The position numbers and the translations under genes are program-made. A model generated the notes under the pieces. The model was not told the DNA's origin, searched no databases, and was given only the letters and a program-made list of their open reading frames with translations. This document shows, piece by piece, positions 17,208 to 25,604 of a stretch of 47,838 bases of DNA (position 1 is the stretch's first letter; each line of letters begins with the position of its first letter). The DNA is taken from the NCBI GenBank assembly GCA_900299025.1, contig OMIE01000085.1, positions 1-47,838 on the forward strand. Direction: 5' to 3'. Source of the stretch: Burkholderiaceae bacterium (GTDB taxonomy: Bacteria > Pseudomonadota > Gammaproteobacteria > Burkholderiales > Burkholderiaceae_E).

Positions 17208-18554
17208 CTAGTCCGGTAAGCCAACGCCCTGGGATTCGAGCCAACGGCCGAGTGCAATCACAAGCGCATCGGCCTGCGCGCGTCCCACGATTTGCAGACC
17301 GAGCGGCAATACGCCGCTTCGAGCAAACGGAATGGTTAAGGTGGGCAAACCCACCATGCTAAAGGCCGCTGTCTGGCCCAGGACGGCATCGCGCACTGGC
17401 ATGGTTCCCCCGGCCACTGACACGGTGGTTTGACCGCGACGCGGTGGCGCAACCGCGGTTGTGGGCATGATGAGGGCATCTAAGTCAGCAAGACAGGCGT
17501 GTAAGTCGCGCCGAACAGCCTCGCGTTCTTGCATCGCATCGACATACTGCAATGCCGACATTTGTTCGCCAAGTTTCATCGGGGTGAGCACCGATTCGGA
17601 AAACCCCTCACCGCCGTGGGCGAGAACAGACCGATGGATCCAAGCCGCCTCCGGTCTTACGATCGCGCTATAGCAAGCCCAGGCGCGATCAAGCACCGAT
17701 TTCAGTTTGACCTCGCGGATTTCCGCCCCCTGCGCGCGCAGCCCTGCCACTTGCCGCTCGAAGGCTTGCGATACATCTTCGGCAAGTCGCGGTGCGAGCC
17801 AGTCTTGCGGAATTCCAAAACAAGGCGCTCGCCCAACAGCACCATGTGCAGCACTACGCTGCGACATGACCTCGTAGAGCAAGGCGCAATCGGCAGTCGT
17901 CTTGGCAAGTGGGCCCGCGTGATCGCAGGTCCAACTCAAATGCAGCGCACCGGCCAATGGAATGGCGCCAAAACTCGGCTTAAAGCCCGCGAGACCGCAA
18001 AACGCAGCCGGGATGCGCACCGAGCCCCCGGTATCGGAGCCAAGTCCGGCCAAACCAATCCCAACGGCGGTTGCAGCGCCTGCACCACTCGACGAACCAC
18101 CGGCTTGATGTGCATGAGCAAAGGGATTCAAGACATCGCCCGTCCATGGGTTTTCGCCCGTCGCACCGAGCGCAATTTCATGCATGTTGGTTTTGGCAAG
18201 AATCAAGGCACCTGCTTCACGCAAACGATTCACCGCCGTGGCCTCATCCATACCAAGCTCGGGTAGGGCTGCACGGGTGCCAGCGCGCATGGGCGTGCCT
18301 CTAACTTGATACAAATCTTTGATCGTTATGGGAATGCCGTGTAAGGGCCCCAAGGGAATTTCACTGCCACCAGCCGATGCTCGCCGCTGATCGTCCATGG
18401 TCTTTGCGGTTTGCTCTGCGAGCTCCCAATCGACCCAAGCGATTGCGTTTAATACGGCGTGATTTTGAGCAGCTTCTTTCGCTTTCGCGATCAAGTCAAC
18501 GCTAGTGGTCTTCGCTTCACGAAGTAGGGCAAGACTTTCGATGATTGATAACAT
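17208..18554 (-). CDS. amidase signature family protein
   Basis: A 448-residue serine amidohydrolase. The amidase-signature triad is complete: Lys79 (in TIKDLY), Ser154 (GGSSSGAG) and Ser178 (GSDTGGSVR), the same numbering as GatA. The remainder gives the usual fold through GLPTLTIPFARSGVLPLGLQIVGR. GatA of the tRNA amidotransferase is close in family, but there is no gatB or gatC nearby and the context is a single gene, so a stand-alone amidase or related hydrolase is more likely; the substrate is unknown. I start at the ATG at 18554, which sits behind GGAAGGAGGAACG; the frame is open seven codons further. Confidence 0.88.
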   Translation of the reverse strand: MLSIIESLALLREAKTTSVDLIAKAKEAAQNHAVLNAIAWVDWELAEQTAKTMDDQRRASAGGSEIPLGPLHGIPITIKDLYQVRGTPMRAGTRAALPELGMDEATAVNRLREAGALILAKTNMHEIALGATGENPWTGDVLNPFAHAHQAGGSSSGAGAATAVGIGLAGLGSDTGGSVRIPAAFCGLAGFKPSFGAIPLAGALHLSWTCDHAGPLAKTTADCALLYEVMSQRSAAHGAVGRAPCFGIPQDWLAPRLAEDVSQAFERQVAGLRAQGAEIREVKLKSVLDRAWACYSAIVRPEAAWIHRSVLAHGGEGFSESVLTPMKLGEQMSALQYVDAMQEREAVRRDLHACLADLDALIMPTTAVAPPRRGQTTVSVAGGTMPVRDAVLGQTAAFSMVGLPTLTIPFARSGVLPLGLQIVGRAQADALVIALGRWLESQGVGLPD

Positions 18555-18630
18555 ATTGTCGTTCCTCCTTCCCACATCATGCCCGAGCTCAAGTCAAAGC
18601 AAGGCTGGAAAAACCCTAGGAGTTTCATTC

Positions 18631-18918
18631 ATGCCGCAAAAGCGTTTCAGCAGCGGGGCGATTCGCGAAGCGCGCTACGACCCTAGCGAAAAACAACTCG
18701 AACTCAGTTTCAATAACGGCAACATCCGCGTCTACCGCGCCGTACCCGGTGCCGTTTGGGAGCGACTTTGCGCTTCACCCAATCCCGCGAGTTACTGGGA
18801 AGACCGAATTGCCGAGGAATACCCTGAGAGCAAAGCAGCTTCGGTCAGCAAAGCTGGTGCCCGCGCACAACTCGACGCTTTGTTCGGATCGGCCAAAGGC
18901 ACTGAACATGAGCCTTGA
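18631..18918 (+). CDS. KTSC domain protein
   Basis: The 95-residue protein consists of one KTSC domain: SSGAIREARYDPSEKQLELSF, then NIRVYRAVPGAVWERLCASPNPASYWEDRIAEEYP. KTSC is named from its occurrence at the C-terminus of some lysyl-tRNA synthetases, and its function is not established. The ATG at 18631 follows AGGAG. It ends ten bases before the earP start, so KTSC, earP and efp may form one transcript; a link to EF-P or translation would be inference from position and name only. Confidence 0.85.
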   Translation: MPQKRFSSGAIREARYDPSEKQLELSFNNGNIRVYRAVPGAVWERLCASPNPASYWEDRIAEEYPESKAASVSKAGARAQLDALFGSAKGTEHEP

Positions 18919-18927
18919 GCAGTACGC

Positions 18928-20046
18928 TTGAAAAAGCTCAAGGTTTTCATGTTTTGCCAGGTCATCGACCACCTGGGCGATATCGGCGTTTGTCTGCGCT
19001 TAGCGCGATCGCTAAAGGCGTTAGCCGATTGGGATCTGCGCATCTTCTGCAATCAGGCTGACAAGGCTCGGTTGCTCATCGACCCGCAGGTCGACCGGGT
19101 TGAATGGCATGCCTGGCCCACCGACGAGGCATGCTTTGAGCATGTGCCGGAGGTGATCCTCTGCGCTTTTGGTTGCGACCTGCCGCTTGGCGTGAGGCGC
19201 CAGCTTGAGCTTCAAGACAAGAACCTCGCCCTGCCCAAGACCTTGTGGGTTCACCTGGACTATTTGACCGCAGAGCCCTGGGTCGAGGACTTTCATGGAC
19301 TCAGTTCTTACAAGCCCGATGGACTCATCCAACAATTCTACTTCCCGGGTTTCGGCGAAAAAACTGGTGGTTTGCCTGGTGACCCACCTGCTTTGTTGCC
19401 ACCAAGCCAAGCCGAAACATCAGCACTTCGGGTCTTTGCCTATGTCTATAAACATGCACCACTGATGAGTTGGCTGCACGCGCTAAGCCTCCCAATTGAC
19501 CTCTCGACCACGGAGGACCTAGCCAACGATTGGCAGACAGAAATGCCAGCAACTTGCGGTACGCCAACATCGAGTGAACCGGCTGACGAACTCGGCATAG
19601 CGCGGATCCAATTCAAGACGCTCGCCCCCTGCACTCAGACAGCCTGGGATCACACCATGTTGAGCTGTGAGCTACTCTTTGTTCGCGGCGAGGACAGTTG
19701 GGTGCAAGCGATGAGAAGCGGTATCCCATGGCTTTGGCAGCCCTACCCCCAAGAGCTTGAGACCATGCGCGCAAAAATCCAATCGCTTCTCAACATCATG
19801 TCTGAGCAACTGCGCGTATATCAGCACTGGCCTTTGTGGCGCGATGCACAACTTGCCTGGGGACTAGGTGAGGAGCTCGACTCAAAAGGCTTTGCTGATT
19901 TATGCCGGGAGTTAGGGAGCTGGCAGAAAATGGCCCAAGCCTGGGCCGCTTATTGCAACCGACTGCCAAGGCTCGACCAAGGTCTTTGTCACATGATTGA
20001 CAAGCATCGCAGCGCGCTGAACGCTTATAATGAAAGGCTTTGCTGA
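18928..20046 (+). CDS. earP: EF-P arginine rhamnosyltransferase EarP
   Basis: EarP transfers rhamnose from dTDP-rhamnose to Arg32 of elongation factor P, which activates EF-P for rescue of polyproline stalls. The 372-residue product shows the N-terminal donor-domain motif QVIDHLGDIGVCLRLARSL (both Asp residues of the family's active site are present), LPKTLWVHLDYLTAEPWVEDFHG, and the C-terminal LLFVRGEDSWVQAMRSGIPW followed by QPYPQE, the nucleotide-sugar site. The start is TTG at 18928; a later in-frame ATG would cut into the first strand. efp follows 20 bases downstream, and that EF-P carries Arg32, so enzyme and target agree. Confidence 0.95.
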   Translation: MKKLKVFMFCQVIDHLGDIGVCLRLARSLKALADWDLRIFCNQADKARLLIDPQVDRVEWHAWPTDEACFEHVPEVILCAFGCDLPLGVRRQLELQDKNLALPKTLWVHLDYLTAEPWVEDFHGLSSYKPDGLIQQFYFPGFGEKTGGLPGDPPALLPPSQAETSALRVFAYVYKHAPLMSWLHALSLPIDLSTTEDLANDWQTEMPATCGTPTSSEPADELGIARIQFKTLAPCTQTAWDHTMLSCELLFVRGEDSWVQAMRSGIPWLWQPYPQELETMRAKIQSLLNIMSEQLRVYQHWPLWRDAQLAWGLGEELDSKGFADLCRELGSWQKMAQAWAAYCNRLPRLDQGLCHMIDKHRSALNAYNERLC

Positions 20047-20066
20047 GCTAATCTTTGGGTGTCACC

Positions 20067-20627
20067 ATGAAAATCGCGCAGGAAATTCGCACTGGCAACG
20101 TCATCATGATGGGCAAAGACCCGATGGTGGTCTTGCGTGCGGAGTACAACAAATCGGGCCGTAACGCTGCTGTGGTCAAGATGAAACTTAAAAATCTCTT
20201 GAACAATTCCGGGACCGAAACCGTCTTTAAAGCCGACGAAAAGATGGAGGTTTTAGTCCTTGAAAAGAAAGAGGTCACCTACTCATACTTCGCTGACCCG
20301 ATGTATGTCTTTATGGACGCTGAATACAATCAGTTCGAAGTCGAAGCAGACAGCATGGGCGACGCCTTAAACTACCTCGACGATGCCATGCCGTGTGAAG
20401 TCATTTTTTACAACGGACGTGCGATTTCTGTCGAGCTGCCAACCGGCTTAGTACGCGAGGTTGAATACACCGAGCCTGCAGTACGCGGTGATACCTCAGG
20501 CAAGGTCATGAAGCCAGCACGCGTAAAGCCCACGGGATTTGAAGTGCAAGTGCCTGCCTTCGTTGAGATCGGCGACAAAATCGAGATCGACACGCGTACT
20601 GGCGAATACCGTAACCGCGTCAAGTGA
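20067..20627 (+). CDS. efp: elongation factor P, Arg32 type
   Basis: EF-P binds the ribosomal E site and relieves stalls at consecutive prolines. The 186-residue product has the three-domain family layout: the KOW-like first domain [15 protein letters not shown], a middle OB domain, and a C-terminal [18 protein letters not shown]. The tip of the loop in domain I reads NKSGRNAA with Arg exactly at position 32. Lys here would call for EpmA/lysylation; Arg marks the EarP/rhamnose type, and earP lies directly upstream. An in-frame TTG at 20055 is ignored because the ATG at 20067 gives the family start. Confidence 0.98.
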   Translation: MKIAQEIRTGNVIMMGKDPMVVLRAEYNKSGRNAAVVKMKLKNLLNNSGTETVFKADEKMEVLVLEKKEVTYSYFADPMYVFMDAEYNQFEVEADSMGDALNYLDDAMPCEVIFYNGRAISVELPTGLVREVEYTEPAVRGDTSGKVMKPARVKPTGFEVQVPAFVEIGDKIEIDTRTGEYRNRVK

Positions 20628-21002
20628 TCAGGCGACCTGCCCGTCGAGGGTTTGGGTAATTAGGTCGTTGTCGATGGCGAATTGCTGCAAAAACTCATAG
20701 GCTAAAGGCTCAACGCCATAGAGCCTTCCGCTTACGAGTACAGCCCGCAAGCTAGCAACTTGGCCTGAAGCTGCTTGTGCTTGCCTCGGATGCGGGACAA
20801 AAACTGGTAGGACCAGCGAAGAGTAAGCTGTACTTGGGCCCGATGCCATGGATACGGCACGGTCTCTTGGCGATCCTTGGTCGTCGCGAAATTGGGCCAT
20901 GATGCCCGCGAGTCGTTCTGCCCAGTCAGAAGGCCGAAAAACACGTTGGTCCCGAGTGAGTCCCAAGATGTGGAACGAGGGCTTGGTTTCAAGTGGAAAC
21001 AT
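20628..21002 (-). CDS. DUF3579 family protein
   Basis: The 124-residue protein has the DUF3579 marks TRDQRVFRPSDWAERLAGIMAQF near the start and VEPLAYEFLQQFAIDNDL near the end. DUF3579 genes sit next to argD-argF in many Burkholderiales; function is unknown. This member is about 20 residues longer than I expect because of a polar stretch after the first motif (RDDQGSPRDRAVSMASGPST) that looks like an insertion. The gene diverges from argD, and its stop codon abuts the efp stop codon (convergent, no spacer). The ATG at 21002 has only a weak ribosome site. Confidence 0.78.
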   Translation of the reverse strand: MFPLETKPSFHILGLTRDQRVFRPSDWAERLAGIMAQFRDDQGSPRDRAVSMASGPSTAYSSLVLPVFVPHPRQAQAASGQVASLRAVLVSGRLYGVEPLAYEFLQQFAIDNDLITQTLDGQVA

Positions 21003-21093
21003 TCAACGATCATCAGCCTGACACATGCCGCGATTATAGAATGCGAGCTTTACACAACAATTTCTGGACGCCGCAACCGAGGCGCAAGACACC

Positions 21094-22281
21094 ATGAGCC
21101 AAGCATCCGCCCTGATGACGACCTATGCACAGTTACCCATAGCTTTTGCTTACGGCAAAGGTGTTTGGCTTTACGATGAGCAGGGACGACGTTATCTCGA
21201 CGCTTTATCGGGTATCGCCGTCAACACGCTTGGGCATGCGCACGCGGGTTTGGTCGCCGCACTCAGCGATCAAATCAACAAGATTATCCATAGCTCTAAT
21301 CTTTTTAGAATTCCATTGCAACATGAGGTAGCAAGCTTCTTGACCCGTATCTCGGGGATGGATAATGCTTTTTTCTGTAACTCAGGATTAGAGGCTAACG
21401 AAGCAGCTATAAAAATTGCGAGGCTTTACGGACACAACCGCGGCATTGACCGACCCGAGATTGTCGTCTATGAAAAAGCTTTTCACGGACGCTCGCTTGC
21501 CACTTTGTCAGCAACCGGCAATGAGAAAGTCCAAAAGGGTTTTGAACCGCTGGTTGAGGGATTTGTCCGGGCCCCGCTCAATGATCTTGGCGCTATCGAA
21601 CAAATTGCCCGCGACAGGCCGAAGGTTTGCGCAATTTTTATTGAGGCAATCCAGGGTGAAGGTGGCATCAACCCCGCAAGACTTGATTACCTAAAGGGTT
21701 TGCGCCAGATCTGTGATCGCCAGGGATGGCTGCTGATGATCGATGAGGTGCAATGCGGCCTGGGCCGAACTGGTAGGTGGTTTGCGCATCAATGGGCTGA
21801 AATTGTTCCGGACGTTATGCCACTTGCGAAAGGTCTTGCCTCCGGTGTTCCTGTGGGTGCAGTGGTTGCACGTGGCGTCGCAGCAGAAACCTTCAAGCCC
21901 GGCAACCATGGCACGACCTTTGGCGGCAACCCGCTTGCGATGCGCGCTGCGCTCACAACCCTGCAAACGATTGAAAATGAGGGCTTGCTCGAGCATGTTC
22001 AGCGGGTTGGTGCTTATTTGCACGAACGCCTCAGCGACGGGCTTTCTGGTCAGCAATCGGTGATCGACATACGCGGCCGAGGGCTGATGCTTGGCATCGA
22101 GCTCGACAGGCCCGCGGGAGTCCTTGTGAAGCAAGGGCTTGAACAAGGCATCGTATTTAACGTGACTGCTGACACCGTTGTGCGTTTGCTCCCCCCCTTA
22201 ATCTTCGATCAACGCGATGTTGACTATCTGCTCGAGCGTCTGCTGCCACTTATAAGGCAGCACCTGCAAGCAAATCACTGA
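21094..22281 (+). CDS. argD: acetylornithine aminotransferase
   Basis: ArgD is a PLP enzyme that makes N-acetylornithine in arginine synthesis, often with succinyl-diaminopimelate activity. The 395-residue product has the class III layout: LSGIAVNTLGHAH, FFCNSGLEANEAAIKIAR, the FHGRSLATLSATGN segment, the cofactor Asp in MIDEVQCGLGRTG and the Schiff-base Lys at 246 (LAKGLASG), then HGTTFGGNPLA. The ATG at 21094 has a GAGGCG site. argF follows 22 bases after the stop, so the two are probably one operon. Confidence 0.95.
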   Translation: MSQASALMTTYAQLPIAFAYGKGVWLYDEQGRRYLDALSGIAVNTLGHAHAGLVAALSDQINKIIHSSNLFRIPLQHEVASFLTRISGMDNAFFCNSGLEANEAAIKIARLYGHNRGIDRPEIVVYEKAFHGRSLATLSATGNEKVQKGFEPLVEGFVRAPLNDLGAIEQIARDRPKVCAIFIEAIQGEGGINPARLDYLKGLRQICDRQGWLLMIDEVQCGLGRTGRWFAHQWAEIVPDVMPLAKGLASGVPVGAVVARGVAAETFKPGNHGTTFGGNPLAMRAALTTLQTIENEGLLEHVQRVGAYLHERLSDGLSGQQSVIDIRGRGLMLGIELDRPAGVLVKQGLEQGIVFNVTADTVVRLLPPLIFDQRDVDYLLERLLPLIRQHLQANH

Positions 22282-22303
22282 GCCGAAACGAGGAGTAGTT
22301 TCC

Positions 22304-23227
22304 ATGGCCCATGCCATCAAGCACTTTTTGCAATTCAACGATCTCAGTGTCGACGAGTTGCAATACTTATTTTCGCGAACCGCCTTAATCAAAGAAAAAT
22401 TTAAACGATATGACCCTCATCACGTACTGAGTGATAGAACTTTAGTCATGATTTTCGAGAAGGCTAGTACCAGAACCCGCCTTTCTTTCGAGGCAGGCAT
22501 GCATCAACTGGGCGGTGCTGCAATTTATCTCAACACTCGAGATTCGCAACTGGGTCGCGGAGAACCGGTTGAAGACGCGGGCGAAGTGATTTCGCGCATG
22601 TGCGACATCGTGATGATTCGAACCTACGAGCAATCAATCATCGAACGATTCGCCTCTCGGTCAAGAGTACCGGTCATCAATGGGCTCACCAATGAGTTTC
22701 ACCCCTGCCAGGTTTTAGCCGACATTTTCACCTGGGTGGAGAAGCGTGGAAGCATCAAGGGTGCAAGCGTTGCATGGATTGGCGATGGCAACAATATGGC
22801 AAATACATGGGCGCAAGCGGCTGAACTACTCGACTTCAGCCTACACATTTCGACACCGCCTGGTTATGCCATTGACGCCTCGCTCGCAGGTGTCAAGGCT
22901 AGTGCGTACAAGCACTTCGATGATCCTATGCAGGCTGCCAAGGATGCCGATCTTGTCTGTACCGATGTGTGGACCTCGATGGGCTTTGAGACGGAAGACG
23001 ACGTTCGAAAGCAAGCATTTGCCGACTGGCGAGTCGATGCGGAAATGATGGCTGTTGCAAGGCCCGATGCGATGTTCATGCATTGCCTGCCTGCCCACCG
23101 TGGGGAAGAAGTGAGTGCTGATGTCATTGACGGCCCACAGTCGGTTGTCTGGGACGAAGCGGAAAATCGCCTCCATATTCAGAAGGCGCTCATGGAATAT
23201 CTTTTACTTGGACGTCTTGACAGCTAG
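22304..23227 (+). CDS. argF: ornithine carbamoyltransferase
   Basis: ArgF joins carbamoyl phosphate and ornithine to give citrulline. The 307-residue product shows the carbamoyl-phosphate motif STRTRLSFEAG, then MIRTYEQS, FHPCQVLADIFT, a WIGDGNNMANTW segment and the ornithine-site HCLPAHRGEEV. Length fits the anabolic enzyme (about 305-315). The ribosome site is GAGG before the ATG at 22304. It follows argD directly, as is typical in betaproteobacteria. Confidence 0.97.
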   Translation: MAHAIKHFLQFNDLSVDELQYLFSRTALIKEKFKRYDPHHVLSDRTLVMIFEKASTRTRLSFEAGMHQLGGAAIYLNTRDSQLGRGEPVEDAGEVISRMCDIVMIRTYEQSIIERFASRSRVPVINGLTNEFHPCQVLADIFTWVEKRGSIKGASVAWIGDGNNMANTWAQAAELLDFSLHISTPPGYAIDASLAGVKASAYKHFDDPMQAAKDADLVCTDVWTSMGFETEDDVRKQAFADWRVDAEMMAVARPDAMFMHCLPAHRGEEVSADVIDGPQSVVWDEAENRLHIQKALMEYLLLGRLDS

Positions 23228-23300
23228 GCCCGCCCGACCGCTCCACGTCCGACTTTACATCGGACCTTAAAGCCCGAGCTCTGCTTAAACAGCCGGATAC

Positions 23301-24314
23301 CTAGGCATTGGTTTTAGGCCTGCGTCCGTAAAAGGGGTATTGGGGATCTGAGTACCCAGGCGTGGAAGGATGCCCTGGTGCTACGAGTGAATCGACGAGT
23401 TGCTCGTCATCGTCGTTCCATGACAAATGGATCGCAGGTAAATAATCGTTCCATTGTTTAAGCGTTCGAGGCCCGGCGATCACTGAACTCACGATTTGGT
23501 TTGCCAGTAACCATTGAACCGCAAAGGCAACGAGGCTGCACGACTTCTCAGCACAATGAGCTGCCAGTCTTTGTGCAACCTGCAATGACTCCTCGCGCCA
23601 TTCAGTCTGCATCATTCTACGATCAAGCCGTCCTGCTCTAGTTTCTGCAGCAGGCTGCACCCCAGGCTGATACTTGCCACTCAGTACGCCACGGGCAATC
23701 GGACTGTAAGGAACGACGCCAAGACCAAACGCCTCACAAGCGGGGAGGATCTCGACTTCAGGAACCCGGTTGAGCAAATTGTAGTAAGGCTGACAAAGAC
23801 TGGGGCGCGGCACTGACATCTGATCGCAAAGTGCAACAAGTTGTGCAATCCGCCAGCCGCGCATGTTGGATACAGCCCAATAGTGGATCTTGCCAGCGCG
23901 CATTACATCGTCAATCGTCGCCAGAGTCTCGGGCCAGTTTGTGTCGTCCCAGTCCCGATGCAAGTACCAAATATCCAAGTGATCCGTTTTGAGACGACGC
24001 AAGGAATCGTCCAGCGCGCGCATCATCCAGCGTCGCGAGTAAGCACGATGGTTTGGGTCATCGGACATCGCATTGCCGAGCTTACTCGCAAGGATCCAAC
24101 GATCGCGCTGCCCTGCCAAAAGCTCACCGAGCATCGTCTCGCAAGCACCCTTGCTGTATACATCGGCAGTATCGATGAAGTTAACGCCCTGCTCACTCGC
24201 GGCTGCCAGTATCGACGCCGCCTCGCTCGCATCTGTTTGATCGGCAAACATCATCGTGCCAAGACAAAGTTCAGAAACCTTCAGATTGCTCGATCCGAGT
24301 CGGCGATACCGCAT
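23301..24314 (-). CDS. aldo/keto reductase
   Basis: A 337-residue NADPH-dependent oxidoreductase of the AKR superfamily ((alpha/beta)8 barrel). The catalytic tetrad is complete: D48 and Y53 (in FIDTADVYSKG), K78 (ASKLGN) and H119 (YLHRDWDD). The layout (YRRLGSSNLKVSELCLGTMMF start, VPYSPIARGVLSGKY, then VIAGPRTLKQWNDY) fits the Tas/YajO-like group; the substrate is unknown. I start at the ATG at 24314 behind GGAGTT; the longer frame overlaps the preceding gene. It lies 37 bases after the ECF sigma gene on the same strand, in the place where an anti-sigma gene would often be. Confidence 0.9.
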   Translation of the reverse strand: MRYRRLGSSNLKVSELCLGTMMFADQTDASEAASILAAASEQGVNFIDTADVYSKGACETMLGELLAGQRDRWILASKLGNAMSDDPNHRAYSRRWMMRALDDSLRRLKTDHLDIWYLHRDWDDTNWPETLATIDDVMRAGKIHYWAVSNMRGWRIAQLVALCDQMSVPRPSLCQPYYNLLNRVPEVEILPACEAFGLGVVPYSPIARGVLSGKYQPGVQPAAETRAGRLDRRMMQTEWREESLQVAQRLAAHCAEKSCSLVAFAVQWLLANQIVSSVIAGPRTLKQWNDYLPAIHLSWNDDDEQLVDSLVAPGHPSTPGYSDPQYPFYGRRPKTNA

Positions 24315-24351
24315 GGTTAACTCCCAAATCAACGAAGCATTTGCACCGAGT

Positions 24352-25416
24352 TTAGTCCTCACGCTGCATCAGAAGCCGTTTGCGAGCGCGGTGAACTCTA
24401 ATCCAGCAATTGTTCTCGCTGATACCGAGACGATTTGCCACCTCTAAGGACGGACGGTCTTCAACAACCTGCATCACAAAGGCTTCACGCATACCGGGCG
24501 CCATCTCGCTAAGGCCCTTTGCGACGCGATTGAGTCGCTGTCGCCTTGAGCAAATCTCCATCGGATCCTCGTGGGCACGGACGCCCATCACACCACAGCG
24601 AGCCGCCCAATCGAGCTGTTCCTCGGCAGATGCTGAGTCATCGTCGATCCAGTCCGCATGCGTGTAATGGCATTCGGCGCGAAAGCGATCGTGGATTTTG
24701 TGATCGAGAATACCGCGCAGCCAAGAGCGGACCGAACCCCGGCCTCGGTAGCTTGCCCTGCTCTGGTAAGCGGCAATGAGAGCTTCCTGGACCGCATCCT
24801 CTGCCCACTCGTGGCTGCGCACCCGCAGCCTTGCCATCCGCATCAATGCCTTGCGATGTTCTTCGAGGCGGGCGGGGTAGAACTCATGGCTGATATCCAC
24901 AGCAGGCGGAAGCACAGCTTGGGATTGGACTTCTGATTCGCTATCTGTCTGGGGCTGGGGATCGGCATCCGAAGCTGCGTCGGCCTGCCTCTCTGTGAAG
25001 GTATGGCCATCTGCATCCGCATCGATACAGGCAACAGGATCAGCGTCGATGCAGGCTTGGACGTCCACACCGATGTCGGCTTGGTCATCCCCATCGATGT
25101 AGGATTGGACATCCGTGTCGATGTAGGCTTCGGCATCAGCATCGTTATCGATGCTGGCTTCAGGATCGTTATCGGCATCCGTCAATGCGCCTTTGTAGCC
25201 ACCGGTATCAGTGCCGATGAAGATCTGGGCATCACTGATGGCATCGCTGGCCGAGGCTGTGCTCGCTTCTTGGCGATCGATGACATCGGACTGATCTGCG
25301 GTGCGTGGTACTTTGGAAGTAGCGCGTCCAAGGCCATGCCTTGAAGCGGCTTGCGGTGAATGTCTCGCGCGCTTTGTCCGCTTGATACTTACTAAGTTGC
25401 TGCTTGGTGCTTGCAT
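24352..25416 (-). CDS. ECF-type RNA polymerase sigma factor with Asp-rich N-terminal repeat extension
   Basis: The C-terminal ~165 residues are an ECF sigma factor: region 2 at about 191-244 (LMRMARLRV, EWAEDAVQEALIAAYQS, then SVRSWLRGILDHKIHDRFR) and region 4 at about 297-351 (LSEMAPGMREAFVMQVVED, then the helix-turn-helix LEVANRLGISENNCWIRVHRARKRLL). Ahead of it is an extension of roughly 175 residues. It begins basic (KRTKRARHS), and then carries five 8-residue repeats of the form I-D-x-D-x-x-A-x (99-138) within a long Asp-rich acidic tract. ECF factors are usually about 160-200 residues. I start at ATG 25416 behind GGGAG; ATGs lie further upstream, and a GTG just before region 2 could give a core-only form. 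The usual downstream zinc-finger anti-sigma gene is absent. The target promoters are unknown. Confidence 0.85.
   Translation of the reverse strand: MQAPSSNLVSIKRTKRARHSPQAASRHGLGRATSKVPRTADQSDVIDRQEASTASASDAISDAQIFIGTDTGGYKGALTDADNDPEASIDNDADAEAYIDTDVQSYIDGDDQADIGVDVQACIDADPVACIDADADGHTFTERQADAASDADPQPQTDSESEVQSQAVLPPAVDISHEFYPARLEEHRKALMRMARLRVRSHEWAEDAVQEALIAAYQSRASYRGRGSVRSWLRGILDHKIHDRFRAECHYTHADWIDDDSASAEEQLDWAARCGVMGVRAHEDPMEICSRRQRLNRVAKGLSEMAPGMREAFVMQVVEDRPSLEVANRLGISENNCWIRVHRARKRLLMQRED
25003..25152 (-). repeat. 24-bp tandem repeat array inside the sigma gene
   Basis: Five units of exactly 24 bp (25003-25122) encode IDTDVQSY, IDGDDQAD, IGVDVQAC, IDADPVAC and IDADADGH; a related 30-bp unit (IDNDADAEAY) precedes them. 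Copies share ATCGAY..GAY and CAAGCC-type cores but have drifted, so the array is old enough to have mutated while staying in frame. Confidence 0.85.
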
Positions 25417-25563
25417 GTTTAGGCTCCCTGGGTTGAATGAAGCAGCCATGCTGATCATCCAAGGTCTCCAAAGCCTCACGCTGCCAACACTTCTTGATCG
25501 CATTTCGATCACTTTCTAATCACCGCCGAATCACCGCGATGCAAAGCGGCACACCGACAACCT

Positions 25564-25597
25564 GGGCTTGACCGAAACAAGGGCTTGACCGCAACAT
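25564..25597. repeat. 17-bp tandem direct repeat upstream of the response regulator
   Basis: GGGCTTGACCGAAACAA and GGGCTTGACCGCAACAT abut with two mismatches, ending seven bases before the response-regulator start codon and inside the divergent spacer with the sigma gene. OmpR-family regulators bind direct repeats, so an operator is possible, though the 17-bp spacing is longer than the usual 10-11 bp. Confidence 0.7.
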
Positions 25598-25604
25598 TGG
25601 TCGC

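Noticed and set aside
17529-18266. Long plus-strand frame (245 codons) opposite the amidase gene
   Set aside because: It is antisense to a complete, motif-intact amidase gene, has no domain marks and arises from codon bias of the real gene.
23247-23265. GTCCGA/TCGGAC hairpin after argF as terminator
   Set aside because: A 6-bp stem is followed by CTTAAAG rather than a T-run; not convincing on its own.
25003-25344. Plus-strand frame through the sigma repeat array, with repetitive Val/Asp/Ile product
   Set aside because: It is the mirror of the 24-bp repeats on the coding strand; the sigma frame has conserved region 2 and 4 motifs, this one has none.
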